A DNA stretch of 64,000 nucleotides, taken from contig NC_006679.1 in the NCBI RefSeq assembly GCF_000091045.1, positions 796,781 through 860,780 on the forward strand, given 5' to 3'. Below, in pieces: positions 35,184 to 45,172 of the stretch; positions within the stretch are counted from its first letter, which is position 1; every line of letters begins with the position of its first letter. A program made the translations under genes and the position numbers. Origin of the DNA: Cryptococcus deneoformans JEC21. Its lineage: Eukaryota; Basidiomycota; Tremellomycetes; Tremellales; Cryptococcaceae. Under the pieces are notes generated by a model. That model saw nothing but the letters and a program-made list of their open reading frames with translations, did no database searches and was not told the origin of the DNA.

Positions 35184-38100
35184 CTACTCCGAGTCGGAGT
35201 TTTCTTCGGCCCTATCGTTTTCTAGGCTCGTTTCTGCTTCACGCATCATGAAGTCAAGCATGCCAGGTCTCTTGTAGAACCTCCGAATCCTGGATCCAGG
35301 TATCTTTTCCTTGAGCAACGCTCCCGTTATCTCTCGTAGGATAAATGCACCTCCTTGGTTGATTCGCACTATACGGTAGGGGCCTCGCCACCTGGGCTCT
35401 TTCCGAACTCCTCGGCCATTGTCCTGCTGAGAGTTTCGGACCATGACTAAGTCACCCGATTTGAAGTCTCGGTTGTGCTGCCTGTCACTGAACCTGTCAT
35501 TGTGATATGCTACACTAGCTTCCCTAGAAGCCTTTACTCGCTCTCTAGCTACAGCCTTGTCGGCTTCCCGATTCTCGATCTGAATCATTCTAGCTTCCAG
35601 AAGTTCGGCAGGCGTCCGAATCTTCTCCCAGTTAGTCATGAGTATGCTTTCTTCTGTGAAGTCGATCGGAAGGACTGCTTCCTGACCAAACATGAGATAA
35701 TGTGGGGTGTACCCAGTAGATGCTCTAACAGTGGTTCGATCGGCCCAGAGGGCATAATGCAGATAGTCCGGCCACCGATTAGTCTGTCCGTTCGGACATC
35801 TCTTGAATATTGCTTCTTTGATGGGCCGATTGCCTCGTTCGATAACTCCATTCGCAGCTGGATTGTAAGAACTAGTAACAATATGCTTCACTTGGAACTT
35901 CTGTAGAAGTTTATGGAAGTCTCCTTTGAACTCTGAACCTCCGTCCGTGGTGACGCAGACCATGGTGCCGTATCTGGAGATGATGTCCTCATAAAAGAAC
36001 TTAGCTACTTCGCTAGCCGTTGTCGAACGCAAGGCTCTGGCTTCCACCCAACCGGTGGTATTCTCTCTCGCAATCACTATGATCTGCGGTTGGTTGGTGT
36101 CTTTGGGATCTTTGCCCATACTAATGCAGTCGATATCCCACTTGTAAAGGATTGTAGGAGGCTCCGGGCTGACCTTCGGTGACTCATAAAAGCGATAATC
36201 TCGCTGTTGACATGGTACGCATGACCGAACATATCCTTCGATGTCTCTGGCCATTCCCGGCCAATAGAATCTGTCTCTTATTCTCGTGTAGGTACCTCGT
36301 TCGCCACGATGACCACCTTCGTCATGTAAGGCTCTCAGTATGTCCATCTGCGCGGTCTTGTTAAGTATGACTCGAGCCGGCATACAATGCCCTCCCCCAG
36401 GCTTTTTGAAGAGGAGTCCTCTCCGCAAGAAGTAGTCTCGCGAGACTCGAGCAAGCTTGCGTTGGTGTTTAGGCTCGATGTCAGCTGGCCATTCAAGCGT
36501 CGCAAGGAACCTGGCGATGAGCCACCAGTCACCACTGTATCGGCGGGCCTCGGGCATCCGGCCGTCCCAGCGGTCATAGGCTCGACGGTCATCGTCTCGA
36601 CTTAGTTCAACTTGTACAGCTGCGTCTGCCTCGGCAGCTTCATCCTCAGAGTCAAGGCCTGGCTCTTCAGCATTGGCAACAGCCTCAGCTTCTCCTTGAA
36701 CATTCGATGCAGCAACATCATAGTCATCATAGCGGTCATCAAGCCAGCGCTCGAGATCCTCATCATCACTGTCGTCGTCCTGCTGCGGACGGCGAGAAAG
36801 CGCATCGGGCACAATATGGGTAGTACCCGGCACGTGTTTGAACTCAAAGTGGTTAGATAAGATGTACATGCACCAGCGACCTTCGGCGGCACTAGGGTAG
36901 CTTGGGGCATTGATCATCTGCTTGACGGAGGAACAGTCCGTTTCCAGTATGAACTTGCAGCCATGGACCCAAGGGCGGGCAACCTTCATCCCGACGAAGA
37001 TGCCGTACAACTCGAGTTTCGGCTGGCTATAGCGTTGCTGCATCTCGTTGTAGTATACAGTCATAAAGCGTGCAGGTTGTCGTCGACTTTCGGCATCCAT
37101 CTGGGCGAGTTCTATACCACACCCCATGTAGCTAGCATCAATAGCCAGAATAGGAGGGTACTTGTCAATCACAGAGTAGTCAATTGGGCGTATGACGCCG
37201 CAGTTACGAAATGCTTCTTTCGCAGCCTCTAGAGCTGCGGCTGCGTCTGCCGTCCAGGCAAACTCAGATCCATCCACTTTGGTGAGATCAACCATCGGGC
37301 GAACAATCTGTCCATAGTTCCGAATCCACATTCGGGCACGGCCGAGAACGCCCAGAACGCTCCGAACATCCTTCTTGTTGTGACAAACGGTCCATTTATC
37401 AATCTTGGCCATGGCCTCCTTGGTGACTCGGCGACCTTCAAAGGAGCACATGTAGCCAACCATTAAAACTTCCGGAACAGCCAACTGGAGCTTCTTAGCA
37501 CTAAAAGTACCGCCATACCGCTTCATCTTATGCAAGATAATGTTCAAGTCGCAAAAGTGCTCGTAGATGAAACGGCGAATGCCCTTGTTTTCGGGGATAG
37601 TCTCTGGTCTTCCTTCCTTATCCAAGTAGAAACTGCTCGGGCCCTTGAGAGTGACATCGTCAATATAGACTTGTACTTTATCGGGCAGTTCATCCGCAAA
37701 GATAAAGGCCATGACCCGATGAAACGCTGCAACTGCGTTGGTCCAGCCTTGTNGCATCTTAGTAAGTCGCAGAGTTCCAAGAGGGCTCTCGAAAGTAGTC
37801 ACATCTCGTGAATCCTTGTGCAATTCCAGTTGATCATAACCAGCAAAGGCATCTAGCTGAGTATACACAGAGCGACCGACAAGGCTTTCAGTGAGGTCGT
37901 CCATGTTTGGCGGCATACCAGCATCACGGACAGTGTTCATGTTGAGATTCTGCAAATCATGGACAACCCGAACATTGCCGTCCTTCTTCTCGACTGGGAA
38001 GAATGCAGATCTATAAGAAGATTGGCTTCGTTCATACAAGCCAGACTTAAGTTTCTCTTTCATGAAGGCAATAACCTTTTCTCTGGTTTTAGCTGGAATA

Positions 38101-41100
38101 CGGATCACCTTATCCTGCCATGGGACATGGGGAATCAAAGGGATACGATGCGGGGGAATGTACTTGGTACTGAAGCATCCCTTCTCAGCCTCAGTCCAAG
38201 CGAGGGCATTTTCCTGCTGGAGGAGTACTGACGCAATGAGATCCTTTTCGACAGGGAGTAGAAATCCTTCCGGAGATTGATTAAAAATGCCAATCATACG
38301 TTCCTTAGTGAGTCTGTCGCCAAACCTGAGGTCTTCCCAAGACATGGGTTGTGTGGTTACTACTGGAAGATCGGCCATCAGGTCACCAGGAGTGACCATC
38401 GGGTCTTTCTCCACTTCCGGATAGATGGTCTCCACCGGTCGCTTCTTCTTAGCCACAGGTTTGTAAGCTCCGCAAGAAAGATAAGTCCCAGCGGCAGAGC
38501 CGGTAGTCCCTTGGAATAATTCCATTCGCTCGTAGCCTTCTTTGAGATGGTCCACCATGTACATATCATTCAAGGATAAGGTAAGAAACCCTTCTCCATC
38601 AATCGATCCAGTTTTGAACATGTAGTCTCCGATGGCCTCAGCGACCCAGTTGGCTTCTTCGTCGAGTTCGGCTGGCCTAAGGCTGTCCACGACATATTTC
38701 ATATCACCTGGTTCAGTTCTCTCTTGGCTAAAGCTGACCATTCCAACGAAGACGTCATGCACCTCTACCAGAGCTCCAATAAGATTTACATCTTTTTCAA
38801 CGACTTTGAGCCTATTGGCTACATCGTACTGGGTTTTCTTCGGACCTTGCGGCAGGTGCATATATTGGTGACTTTGCCCGACTGGGGTATTCTGCCGTAC
38901 TACTCGGCGCTCTCCGGCCCAGTAGATGTCAATCTTGTTCTTGTAGACGAAGGGCATGCCCAAGATAACCTTTTTGATGGTGGATCCGACCCAGAAGGTA
39001 TGAGTAGTGGTGATCCCACCTAGGGTGACAGGCAGAACAACACTTCCCAAGAGAGCCTCCGGGGCACCTAAGATTCCATTTACTCGAAAGACAGTGTCAG
39101 TACGTAACCCACGGGGTTCCTTGGCATTGACCAAATCCCAGAGCTTCTCAGGAATGATGTTGAGCTCAGACCCATCGTCAATCATGGCTACAGCAGGGAC
39201 TCCTCCAATAATAGATTTCATTTTGCAAGTGCCTACAGCAAGGTACTCAGCATCGGCTTCGATAAGCGTCCCCCATGCGGTAGTCAGGGGTGGCTTCTTG
39301 GCTAAATCGACAGGCTTGTTCGAACCATCAGAGGCTGCAGGTTCAGTAACCAACTTGGTGTGTTCGGGTACTACCTCCTGCTTCTCACTCTGCGTCTCGG
39401 CTTCGTGAGCTTCAAACAAAGAGATAGATTCTTGGTAGTCTCGGTCGGACCAGGTCACATGAGAAACACTAACAGCGGCTGACTTGTAAACAAGTTCGTC
39501 CTCAATGGAACTCTCTTCATCAGATGCTTCGGAAGCAGCACCTTCGTTTATCTCCGCGGACAGAGTTCGCTTGATGGACTCCATCTGATGGGGCTTATTT
39601 GCTACATACGCTGCCTTCGCAAAGAGAGGGCTGATTGCACAGAGCTCCGCAAAGGTAAGCTTGAACTCAGTACGTTTCATGAGGAGGTCCTTGACGATAG
39701 CTCCAGCATCGAGCTCTTGGCTGATGTAGGTATATTTACTCCCGCCTTTAGCAGTCGTGATGTCATCCAGTGCGGACGAGGCTTTTGATTTGGGTGCGGT
39801 CACAGTCGGCGCAACATGAGACTTTATACTAGACACTGCAGTTTTTGCCAGCTTGGCCTTGTGATCCTTCTCTTGGAAGGTGACCTTTTTCGAAAGCTCT
39901 TTCTTAACAGCAGGCTTAGTAATGGGCTCTGCCATATCAATGTCCTCGCTCAACCTCTTCGGAGGAGCAAGAGCCACAGGCGCAGGAAGAGGTCTCCCAG
40001 AACCGAACGGGATATTGGTAGGTCCCCAAGGTTTCTTTTCTCGGATCTCGGCCACTTTCTGCTTGCGAGCATCGATCTCTTGTCTCTTTTCCCAAGGAGT
40101 TCGCTGACCAAGTGGAGTCTTAGCCGGCGTAGGAGAACTGGACCTATAAGGCTTAGTACGAGTGTCCTCGTGCTTAGAACGAACAGCTGCGTGGACAGAG
40201 TAAGAGTCTTCTGCCTCATCTTGTGCTTTGGCCGCCTGTAGCTGACCGATGAGCATGCTTATAGTAGCCTGGTCCTCAGGTCGGTCACCTCGATAGTTGT
40301 TCCCATAGTCAACCCCCGGCTGGAGATTGTAGAAACGGGCTTCGGAGGTGAATACATCGCAGGCAGTAAAGGGAGGTAGCTCTTCAGCAGCGGTACGTCC
40401 CCAGAGGGTGTCTTGGCAAACCTCGCCGTCGTCATCGACTACATCCTGAGATTCAAGGTCTAAGCTGATGATGGCAAAAGAAGAATACGCAGACTGCTGC
40501 GCCTCTTCCATCCCGGGTGGGTACATTGAGTCATCGAAGTCAGTGGACTCGTAGCCCATTACAGCGGCCGCTTCAGCTGTCTGGATACGCTCTTTCGCAG
40601 CTTCAACCATCTCTCGGACAGTGCTCTCGTAGGTTCCATCAGTGTGTCGCTTGATAGGCAAGCCATTTGCCTTCCAGACCCACAAGTTGTTGATCTTGGC
40701 TAGAATATTATCAGGGACCCACTTCTCGGGTACAGTGCATTGAGCAACACGATGGGCAGGCGACCCGCACCAGTGACACTTGGCAGGACCTCTGTTGACC
40801 GTTTCTCGGGTATAGGAGCTATTGATAGGCCTAGCAGGCTCGGCTGTCTCACGAGAGGTACGGCTGGGATAGTGCGGAGGAACTTCTCTCTTGTAAGTAC
40901 TAGTTCCTTCCCTGGGCGGCTCGAGCAGGCCTTCGGCAGTAACGGCACTAATGCTATGGATTCGCTCATAGAGCTCTTTGTAGGTAGGGTTCTCTCGATA
41001 ACCTCCCCTATCGGCGTCTTTCATCTGCCAAGCTTCATCCAACAGAGTGTCTATGGCAGGCGTAGTAGCAGTATAGGCTGCGAGGGTCTTTGGCATCTGG

Positions 41101-42245
41101 GCCGCATGACGAGGACGCAGAACATAAAGTCGAGCATAACAAGCTGAGTAAGTAGCAGCCTGACGAGCAGTGATGCCCGCCGCACTAGCGCTCTGGATCT
41201 TGAGGTCACTCATGCGTTTGATTAGATCATCAACTTCGTCAACAGGGTTCCCTGGAGCGGACAGGCCAACAGTAGGTTTGGTAGGATTCATCTCCTCTTC
41301 GTCAATAGTGGTCTTCAGCTGAACTATCTCGGTCCTGCCTTTCTGTACCTTAGAGAGGTAACGGGTCTTGTTCTCTTCCGCTAGCTGAGCGAGTTCCTGA
41401 TGAGTACGTAACTCAGGATGCATCTCCTCGATACGTTCATTCTCCAAGACATCTCGGGGGTCAAGAATCCCTTCGATCCACTTAGTGACTTTCTTCCGGT
41501 CAGGGTATTTGGTCTTATCTTGAGTCTCCTTTCGCCAGACTTCTTCGACATAACGATCTTTCCAAGCTCGAGGGAGACCCTCGTACCAGTACTGATTGAT
41601 GTAATCATTGATACCCATGTTAGCTTGGAACTTCAGTGCATCTCGAGCGTAAGCTTCGATTCGTGCAGTCAAATCCTCTATGCGGTTGAGAGGTTTCTTC
41701 TGATATGTAAGTGCATACTTCTGCAAGGCCTCGAGAGTACCTTCAACATCCTTGGATCGGTCCCTATACAAGGTAGTAAGACGAGCCTTGACTGCAGTCC
41801 AGGTTGTCTCCTCAATAAGCATGGCTTTGAGTCGTTCTACGTGTCCTGCATCAACGTAGTCGAACCACTTCGCCTTCCAGTCGGTCTTGGGTAAACCCTT
41901 CTCTTCGGCGGTAGCCTCGAACCAAGTTATGCAGTGATCAAGAGTCTCGGCAGTACCAGACCAGACTTGGGAGCCTCTGTCACTAGCCAATGGCATCTTC
42001 TTGGGCTTGGTGAATGCCCCAAGAACATCAGTAACTTCAGCGTCGGAGCTGTCAGTCTTCTTGGTGAGTAGCTTCAATAACTCCTGGTTGGTTAAACCTT
42101 GCGCCACTAGAGCTTCCATGAGAGGCTTGGCCCACTCTGGAGTATTGTATGCATTTGCATTGCCAGATTTGGCTGACCCATCAGGGTTTTGGTTCGAGGA
42201 TTCCCCAACAGGAGTTTCACTCGTCTTGTCGTTGTCGTTTGTCAT
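35184..42245 (-). CDS. E gag-pol polyprotein (2353 aa), left copy
   Basis: A single open frame begins at ATG 42245, 412 bp after the 5' LTR. In order: a helical gag; CCHC knuckle CHWCGSPAHRVAQC (490-503); a long acidic linker; protease with unusual IDDGSE (D1023-D1024); RT with YIDD (1527-1530) and MRQGWTNA; RNase H AIDAS (D1703); integrase HHCC (from H1974, CVPCQQ) and catalytic D2039, D2101, E2136 (34 residues between the last two, one fewer than usual); and GPY/F segment WRGPYRIV (about 2290). There is no chromodomain; the end is acidic (RAEENSDSE). One ambiguous base (n at 37753) hides a codon in RT. Much larger than the A-C polyproteins, so a different lineage. Apparently intact. Confidence 0.9.
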   Translation of the reverse strand: MTNDNDKTSETPVGESSNQNPDGSAKSGNANAYNTPEWAKPLMEALVAQGLTNQELLKLLTKKTDSSDAEVTDVLGAFTKPKKMPLASDRGSQVWSGTAETLDHCITWFEATAEEKGLPKTDWKAKWFDYVDAGHVERLKAMLIEETTWTAVKARLTTLYRDRSKDVEGTLEALQKYALTYQKKPLNRIEDLTARIEAYARDALKFQANMGINDYINQYWYEGLPRAWKDRYVEEVWRKETQDKTKYPDRKKVTKWIEGILDPRDVLENERIEEMHPELRTHQELAQLAEENKTRYLSKVQKGRTEIVQLKTTIDEEEMNPTKPTVGLSAPGNPVDEVDDLIKRMSDLKIQSASAAGITARQAATYSACYARLYVLRPRHAAQMPKTLAAYTATTPAIDTLLDEAWQMKDADRGGYRENPTYKELYERIHSISAVTAEGLLEPPREGTSTYKREVPPHYPSRTSRETAEPARPINSSYTRETVNRGPAKCHWCGSPAHRVAQCTVPEKWVPDNILAKINNLWVWKANGLPIKRHTDGTYESTVREMVEAAKERIQTAEAAAVMGYESTDFDDSMYPPGMEEAQQSAYSSFAIISLDLESQDVVDDDGEVCQDTLWGRTAAEELPPFTACDVFTSEARFYNLQPGVDYGNNYRGDRPEDQATISMLIGQLQAAKAQDEAEDSYSVHAAVRSKHEDTRTKPYRSSSPTPAKTPLGQRTPWEKRQEIDARKQKVAEIREKKPWGPTNIPFGSGRPLPAPVALAPPKRLSEDIDMAEPITKPAVKKELSKKVTFQEKDHKAKLAKTAVSSIKSHVAPTVTAPKSKASSALDDITTAKGGSKYTYISQELDAGAIVKDLLMKRTEFKLTFAELCAISPLFAKAAYVANKPHQMESIKRTLSAEINEGAASEASDEESSIEDELVYKSAAVSVSHVTWSDRDYQESISLFEAHEAETQSEKQEVVPEHTKLVTEPAASDGSNKPVDLAKKPPLTTAWGTLIEADAEYLAVGTCKMKSIIGGVPAVAMIDDGSELNIIPEKLWDLVNAKEPRGLRTDTVFRVNGILGAPEALLGSVVLPVTLGGITTTHTFWVGSTIKKVILGMPFVYKNKIDIYWAGERRVVRQNTPVGQSHQYMHLPQGPKKTQYDVANRLKVVEKDVNLIGALVEVHDVFVGMVSFSQERTEPGDMKYVVDSLRPAELDEEANWVAEAIGDYMFKTGSIDGEGFLTLSLNDMYMVDHLKEGYERMELFQGTTGSAAGTYLSCGAYKPVAKKKRPVETIYPEVEKDPMVTPGDLMADLPVVTTQPMSWEDLRFGDRLTKERMIGIFNQSPEGFLLPVEKDLIASVLLQQENALAWTEAEKGCFSTKYIPPHRIPLIPHVPWQDKVIRIPAKTREKVIAFMKEKLKSGLYERSQSSYRSAFFPVEKKDGNVRVVHDLQNLNMNTVRDAGMPPNMDDLTESLVGRSVYTQLDAFAGYDQLELHKDSRDVTTFESPLGTLRLTKMXQGWTNAVAAFHRVMAFIFADELPDKVQVYIDDVTLKGPSSFYLDKEGRPETIPENKGIRRFIYEHFCDLNIILHKMKRYGGTFSAKKLQLAVPEVLMVGYMCSFEGRRVTKEAMAKIDKWTVCHNKKDVRSVLGVLGRARMWIRNYGQIVRPMVDLTKVDGSEFAWTADAAAALEAAKEAFRNCGVIRPIDYSVIDKYPPILAIDASYMGCGIELAQMDAESRRQPARFMTVYYNEMQQRYSQPKLELYGIFVGMKVARPWVHGCKFILETDCSSVKQMINAPSYPSAAEGRWCMYILSNHFEFKHVPGTTHIVPDALSRRPQQDDDSDDEDLERWLDDRYDDYDVAASNVQGEAEAVANAEEPGLDSEDEAAEADAAVQVELSRDDDRRAYDRWDGRMPEARRYSGDWWLIARFLATLEWPADIEPKHQRKLARVSRDYFLRRGLLFKKPGGGHCMPARVILNKTAQMDILRALHDEGGHRGERGTYTRIRDRFYWPGMARDIEGYVRSCVPCQQRDYRFYESPKVSPEPPTILYKWDIDCISMGKDPKDTNQPQIIVIARENTTGWVEARALRSTTASEVAKFFYEDIISRYGTMVCVTTDGGSEFKGDFHKLLQKFQVKHIVTSSYNPAANGVIERGNRPIKEAIFKRCPNGQTNRWPDYLHYALWADRTTVRASTGYTPHYLMFGQEAVLPIDFTEESILMTNWEKIRTPAELLEARMIQIENREADKAVARERVKASREASVAYHNDRFSDRQHNRDFKSGDLVMVRNSQQDNGRGVRKEPRWRGPYRIVRINQGGAFILREITGALLKEKIPGSRIRRFYKRPGMLDFMMREAETSLENDRAEENSDSE

Positions 42246-42574
42246 GTGTGTGTGTATAAGCTAGAGTTTCGATGGTACGGCAAAGGATGAAAGGTGGAAA
42301 GTGGGTTGCAGCTTCTCTCCTTTTTCCTACATCCACATAAGGAAATGGTCTTTCAAACAGTTTTCGAGTTTATCAGGGACCTTCGGCAGGCGCTCCCACA
42401 ATTGCTATTGTTCTCCGGCCCGAACCCTGGACTCTTTCCTGAATTAGGTACAAATCTAGCAAATTCCGATTAGGACCGAAACATGGCACACATGAATCGT
42501 ACAACAAGCAAATAGCTCCACTCTGGACGAAGAAAGAACCAGGAGGGGGCGAACAACACCATGGCATATGGTAT

Positions 42575-42655
42575 GCCTTGACCTGTGAAGGTCGTTGAGA
42601 GACTCAAAGGTCTCATAATCCTCAGCTCTGAGTTCGATTCTCAGTGAGGGCACCA
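42575..42655 (+). ncRNA. tRNA-Met(CAT)-like sequence covering the E primer-binding site (left)
   Basis: On the plus strand, antisense to E, 81 nt end in ...GTGAGGGCACCA two bases before the LTR. The T arm is canonical (CTGAG-TTCGATT-CTCAG), the anticodon loop reads CTCATAA (anticodon CAT), and the proposed acceptor pairs GCCTTGA with TGAGGGC at 6 of 7 positions. The D arm is not convincing and the 5' half is about 5 nt too long, so it is not a functional tRNA gene. The E RNA would pair with the whole 3' half of tRNA-Met rather than the usual 18 nt. I infer capture of primer sequence during reverse transcription. Confidence 0.6.
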
Positions 42656-42657
42656 CA

Positions 42658-43185
42658 TGTAGCGTAAAACCCCTAAAGTCTCCTACGGATATGCTTCCAT
42701 TAGGTTCCGTCGGCCTCCACCCATGTTATCCAAGGCTGATGACGGACTGTACGACTGTAAAGGCTGCTAGGGAATATAGCCTCCCAAAGGTTTGGCTGTG
42801 GTGGTCATAGTACATACGATGGAAGTACCCTATGTATCTGGTGATAGATTGGTATAGTGGTATAGTGGTAACGATTAGTTAAGCTCGGGTCTCATGTCGA
42901 GCTGGCTGGTGTTGCTGATACAGTCCTGCTGTACTTGCGCTATAAAGCGTCTGCCTATAAGGCTGCATATACGAAGATAGATTATATCTAAGGAGAACAT
43001 CATAGATAGCTAGCCTAGAATGGACTAAGTACCCAGAGTGAACTAAGTAAAAGAAAGTAAAAGTAATAAGGTATCCCACTTCAGCAACGGCTCTACTCCG
43101 CTCTTGATCCCTGCGGTAACCTCCGTCATGTTGATAAGTGGGTGCTCGAAGTGATGTGACATGGCCGTAGGCCCATTGCACTACA
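42658..43185 (-). repeat. E 5' LTR (528 bp), left copy
   Basis: Same ends and length as the 3' LTR. By eye they differ at three bases (for example CCATGTTATCC here, CCATGATATCC in the other). Confidence 0.93.
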
Positions 43186-43256
43186 ACGCGGCTTGAAATT
43201 CGAAGCTGGGGAAGGTGGTGACCGTGGGTCACTGGGTCGGAGGCTAGCCTCTTACA
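43186..43256 (-). repeat. C LTR remainder beyond E
   Basis: 71 bp, ACGCGGCTTGAAATTC to GCTAGCCTCTTACA. This is the 5' end of the C 3' LTR interrupted by E. It is followed by the C purine tract (minus strand GGAGGGGGAGGG). Confidence 0.9.
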
Positions 43257-44164
43257 CCCTCCCCCTCCTGGATGAGACGGAGTATGTGAGGGAGAAGAAG
43301 GAAATGAGACACACACACACTAGAAAACTGTAGAAGCTGGGCTTCAATGAGGGGCCAGGCTGAGAGACAATCCATGAAACATGTTGACTGAGGGAAACCC
43401 CCACCACGAAAAAACTCCCTGGCCTTTTGGCTTCTTTTCAGATTCTTTGTCTGGGGATAAAAAAAATGGGGGGTGGGGGAACCTCTTGTCTGTCTTCAGG
43501 CCNGTGAGGAAGGGGGGGAGGAAACTGAAGGAGAAATAAATGGACGAGAAAAAAATGAGAAAACACGGCACGAAGGAAAAAAAGGGGGGAACGGAATTGA
43601 AAACCTGGACAGGGGTGGGCTGGGGACTTGAGGGGGGGGGGTGGTTTGGCATCTGTGCGAAGGTGTCAGCCTGGTCTGAGGGGTAGATGAGGAAAAAAAA
43701 GGGTGTTAGGGAGGGTGTATACAGCTCACGACGGAGTGTGGCCATGTCGGGACCGTTAACCCTGGGTGAACATCTGAGGAACATCAGTAGTAACGTCCAG
43801 TACGTCGAGATGTAGCTCATCTTCGCCAATAAAGTCTTCCCAAGCCTCCTGCCAACCTGCATAGTCCTGCGCTGTATCGCGACTGAGCCACCGAGCCTTG
43901 GGGCCTTCACCGGCGAGGCGGGNGCGCACTTGGTAAACCTTTGGATGATTTCCCTTGGGGGTGAGGGTGCGGTCTTCAAGGATTTGGAGGATGCGTGGCG
44001 AGGAAACTGCCGGGCGGTCGAGTAGGCGAGGAACCGCGTGCTGGTGATACTGTTCGGACTCCCGGTATGGCTTGAGGCGCGAAACATGGCGGCGAGGCGT
44101 CGACTGTGTTGAGGTGACGGGGACATCCAATTCATAGAGTGATTGCTCGGGAAAGGCCTTGAGG
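43257..44164 (-). pseudogene. C element 3' part: pol tail and noncoding, left arm
   Basis: Minus strand. The pol tail is coded at 44159-43756: KAFPEQSLYELDVP, then RHVSRLKPY, a chromodomain-like segment LQILEDR through GEGPKARW, and the conserved end FIGEDELHL before a short extra tail. About 500 bp of noncoding sequence with homopolymer runs follow. It continues the pol frame that stops at 49727 (CCATCCTCA joined to AAGGCC), so it belongs to the same C element. Two n bases (43503 and 43923). Confidence 0.85.
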
Positions 44165-45109
44165 TGTAAGAGGCTAGCCTCCGACCCAGTGACCCACGGT
44201 CACCACCTTCCCCAGCTTCGAATTTCGAGCCGCGTTTCAATTTGCTTCCGCTTCTTCCTCCAAGTTGCGCGCGTCAAATTGCATCCGCGCTCCCTTTCCC
44301 AGGTCACGTGCTTTATTTTTCCCCTGTTTCTCCGAGCCGCNTCTCAATTTACTTCCGCTCCTTTCCTCCAAGTCGCGCGCGTCAAATTGCATCCGCACTC
44401 TCCCTCCCAGGTCACGTGCATCATTTTACTTCCGCTTTTTCTCTTCTTGCTTTCTCTTCCATTTCTCGTCCTAAGTCCGAGTTTCTTGTCCGATTTTTCA
44501 TGCCACAAGCCCCGGTGTTTACCGGGCTTTGGTCGCGACTGGTTTCGAGAGCGAAGGCAAAGTGCATGGAAAGGTTGACACACAAATTCCTTTATTCTTT
44601 TATCCTTGTTGTGTTCAACCTTTCCTTCTTCCGACTTTACAGTCACAAGTACCTTGCCTTCTCCTCTGTAAGCAGAGCTCTCTACTAATCACCTTCTCCC
44701 CTCAGACCCCCTGGCTAATCCTGATCAGTGTTTCTATCAATTCTTCATCTTGTCTCCTTTACTAGTCGCTGATAGGACATAATCAGGTAAGCTTCGGGCT
44801 CTTTGGGTTACACACAAAATTCCTTTATTTCTTTTATCCTTGTTGTGTTCAACCTTTCCTTCTTCCGACTTTACAGTCACAAGTACCTTGCCTTCTCCTC
44901 TTGTTCCTATCAATTCTTCATCTTGTCTCCTTTACTAGTCGCTGATAGGACATAATCAGCATATGCATTTGGGATCTTGTTTGCTTCTCTCCAGTCCGAA
45001 GTTAAGCCTCGAGCCCTGCCAGCCCTAAGAGCCCACCAGTTCTCTCCAAGCCTTGTCCCTCCGAGCTAGCCCCAACAGTACAGTGAAGGTCTACTGTCCG
45101 GACCTTACA
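44165..45109 (+). repeat. C-family LTR (945 bp), plus orientation
   Basis: TGTAAGAGGCTAGCC to CCGGACCTTACA. Preceded by TGAGG (44160-44164), the reverse complement of CCTCA at 49723-49727. It carries two tandem ~107-bp modules (starting 44227 and 44334), each with AGGTCACGTG (44301 and 44409). Farther on are two copies of a ~190-bp pyrimidine-rich block. One n at 44341. Confidence 0.92.
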
Positions 45110-45172
45110 CTTTTTTTTCAAACTCATTACCCAAATCAATTCACACCACACTCCACCACACCAACATACATC

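Larger units (their letters stand above)
32685..43185 (-). mobile_element. Ty3/gypsy element E, full length, left copy
   Basis: A 10.5-kb element with 528-bp LTRs (TGTAG...CTACA) and a 4-bp target duplication ACGC (32681-32684 and 43186-43189) inside a C LTR. The two LTRs differ at about three positions by eye, so insertion is recent. Internal order on the minus strand: LTR, tRNA-Met-like primer region, 2353-aa gag-pol, extra ORF, 3' noncoding, LTR. Confidence 0.95.

Noticed and set aside
42575..42655. Functional tRNA-Met gene
   Set aside because: Poor D arm, extra length, one acceptor mismatch, and position exactly at a retrotransposon primer site in both E copies.
44159..44688. 100-148 aa ORFs in C LTRs
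   Set aside because: Several overlapping frames on both strands of the same repeat; low-complexity Ser/Phe/Leu or basic composition; no domain.
44660..44720. Possible mini-intron in the C LTR (GTAAGC to CTCAG) present in one repeat copy and absent in the other
   Set aside because: Only about 38 nt, and the copy without it also lacks further flanking bases, so a plain indel is more likely than splicing.
45053..45172. N-terminal extension of the C polyprotein (SLRASPNSTVKVYCPDL) as real coding sequence
   Set aside because: It lies mostly in the LTR, starts at a non-ATG codon, and the same peptide appears wherever a C LTR precedes any open frame (28675, 31863, 53803).
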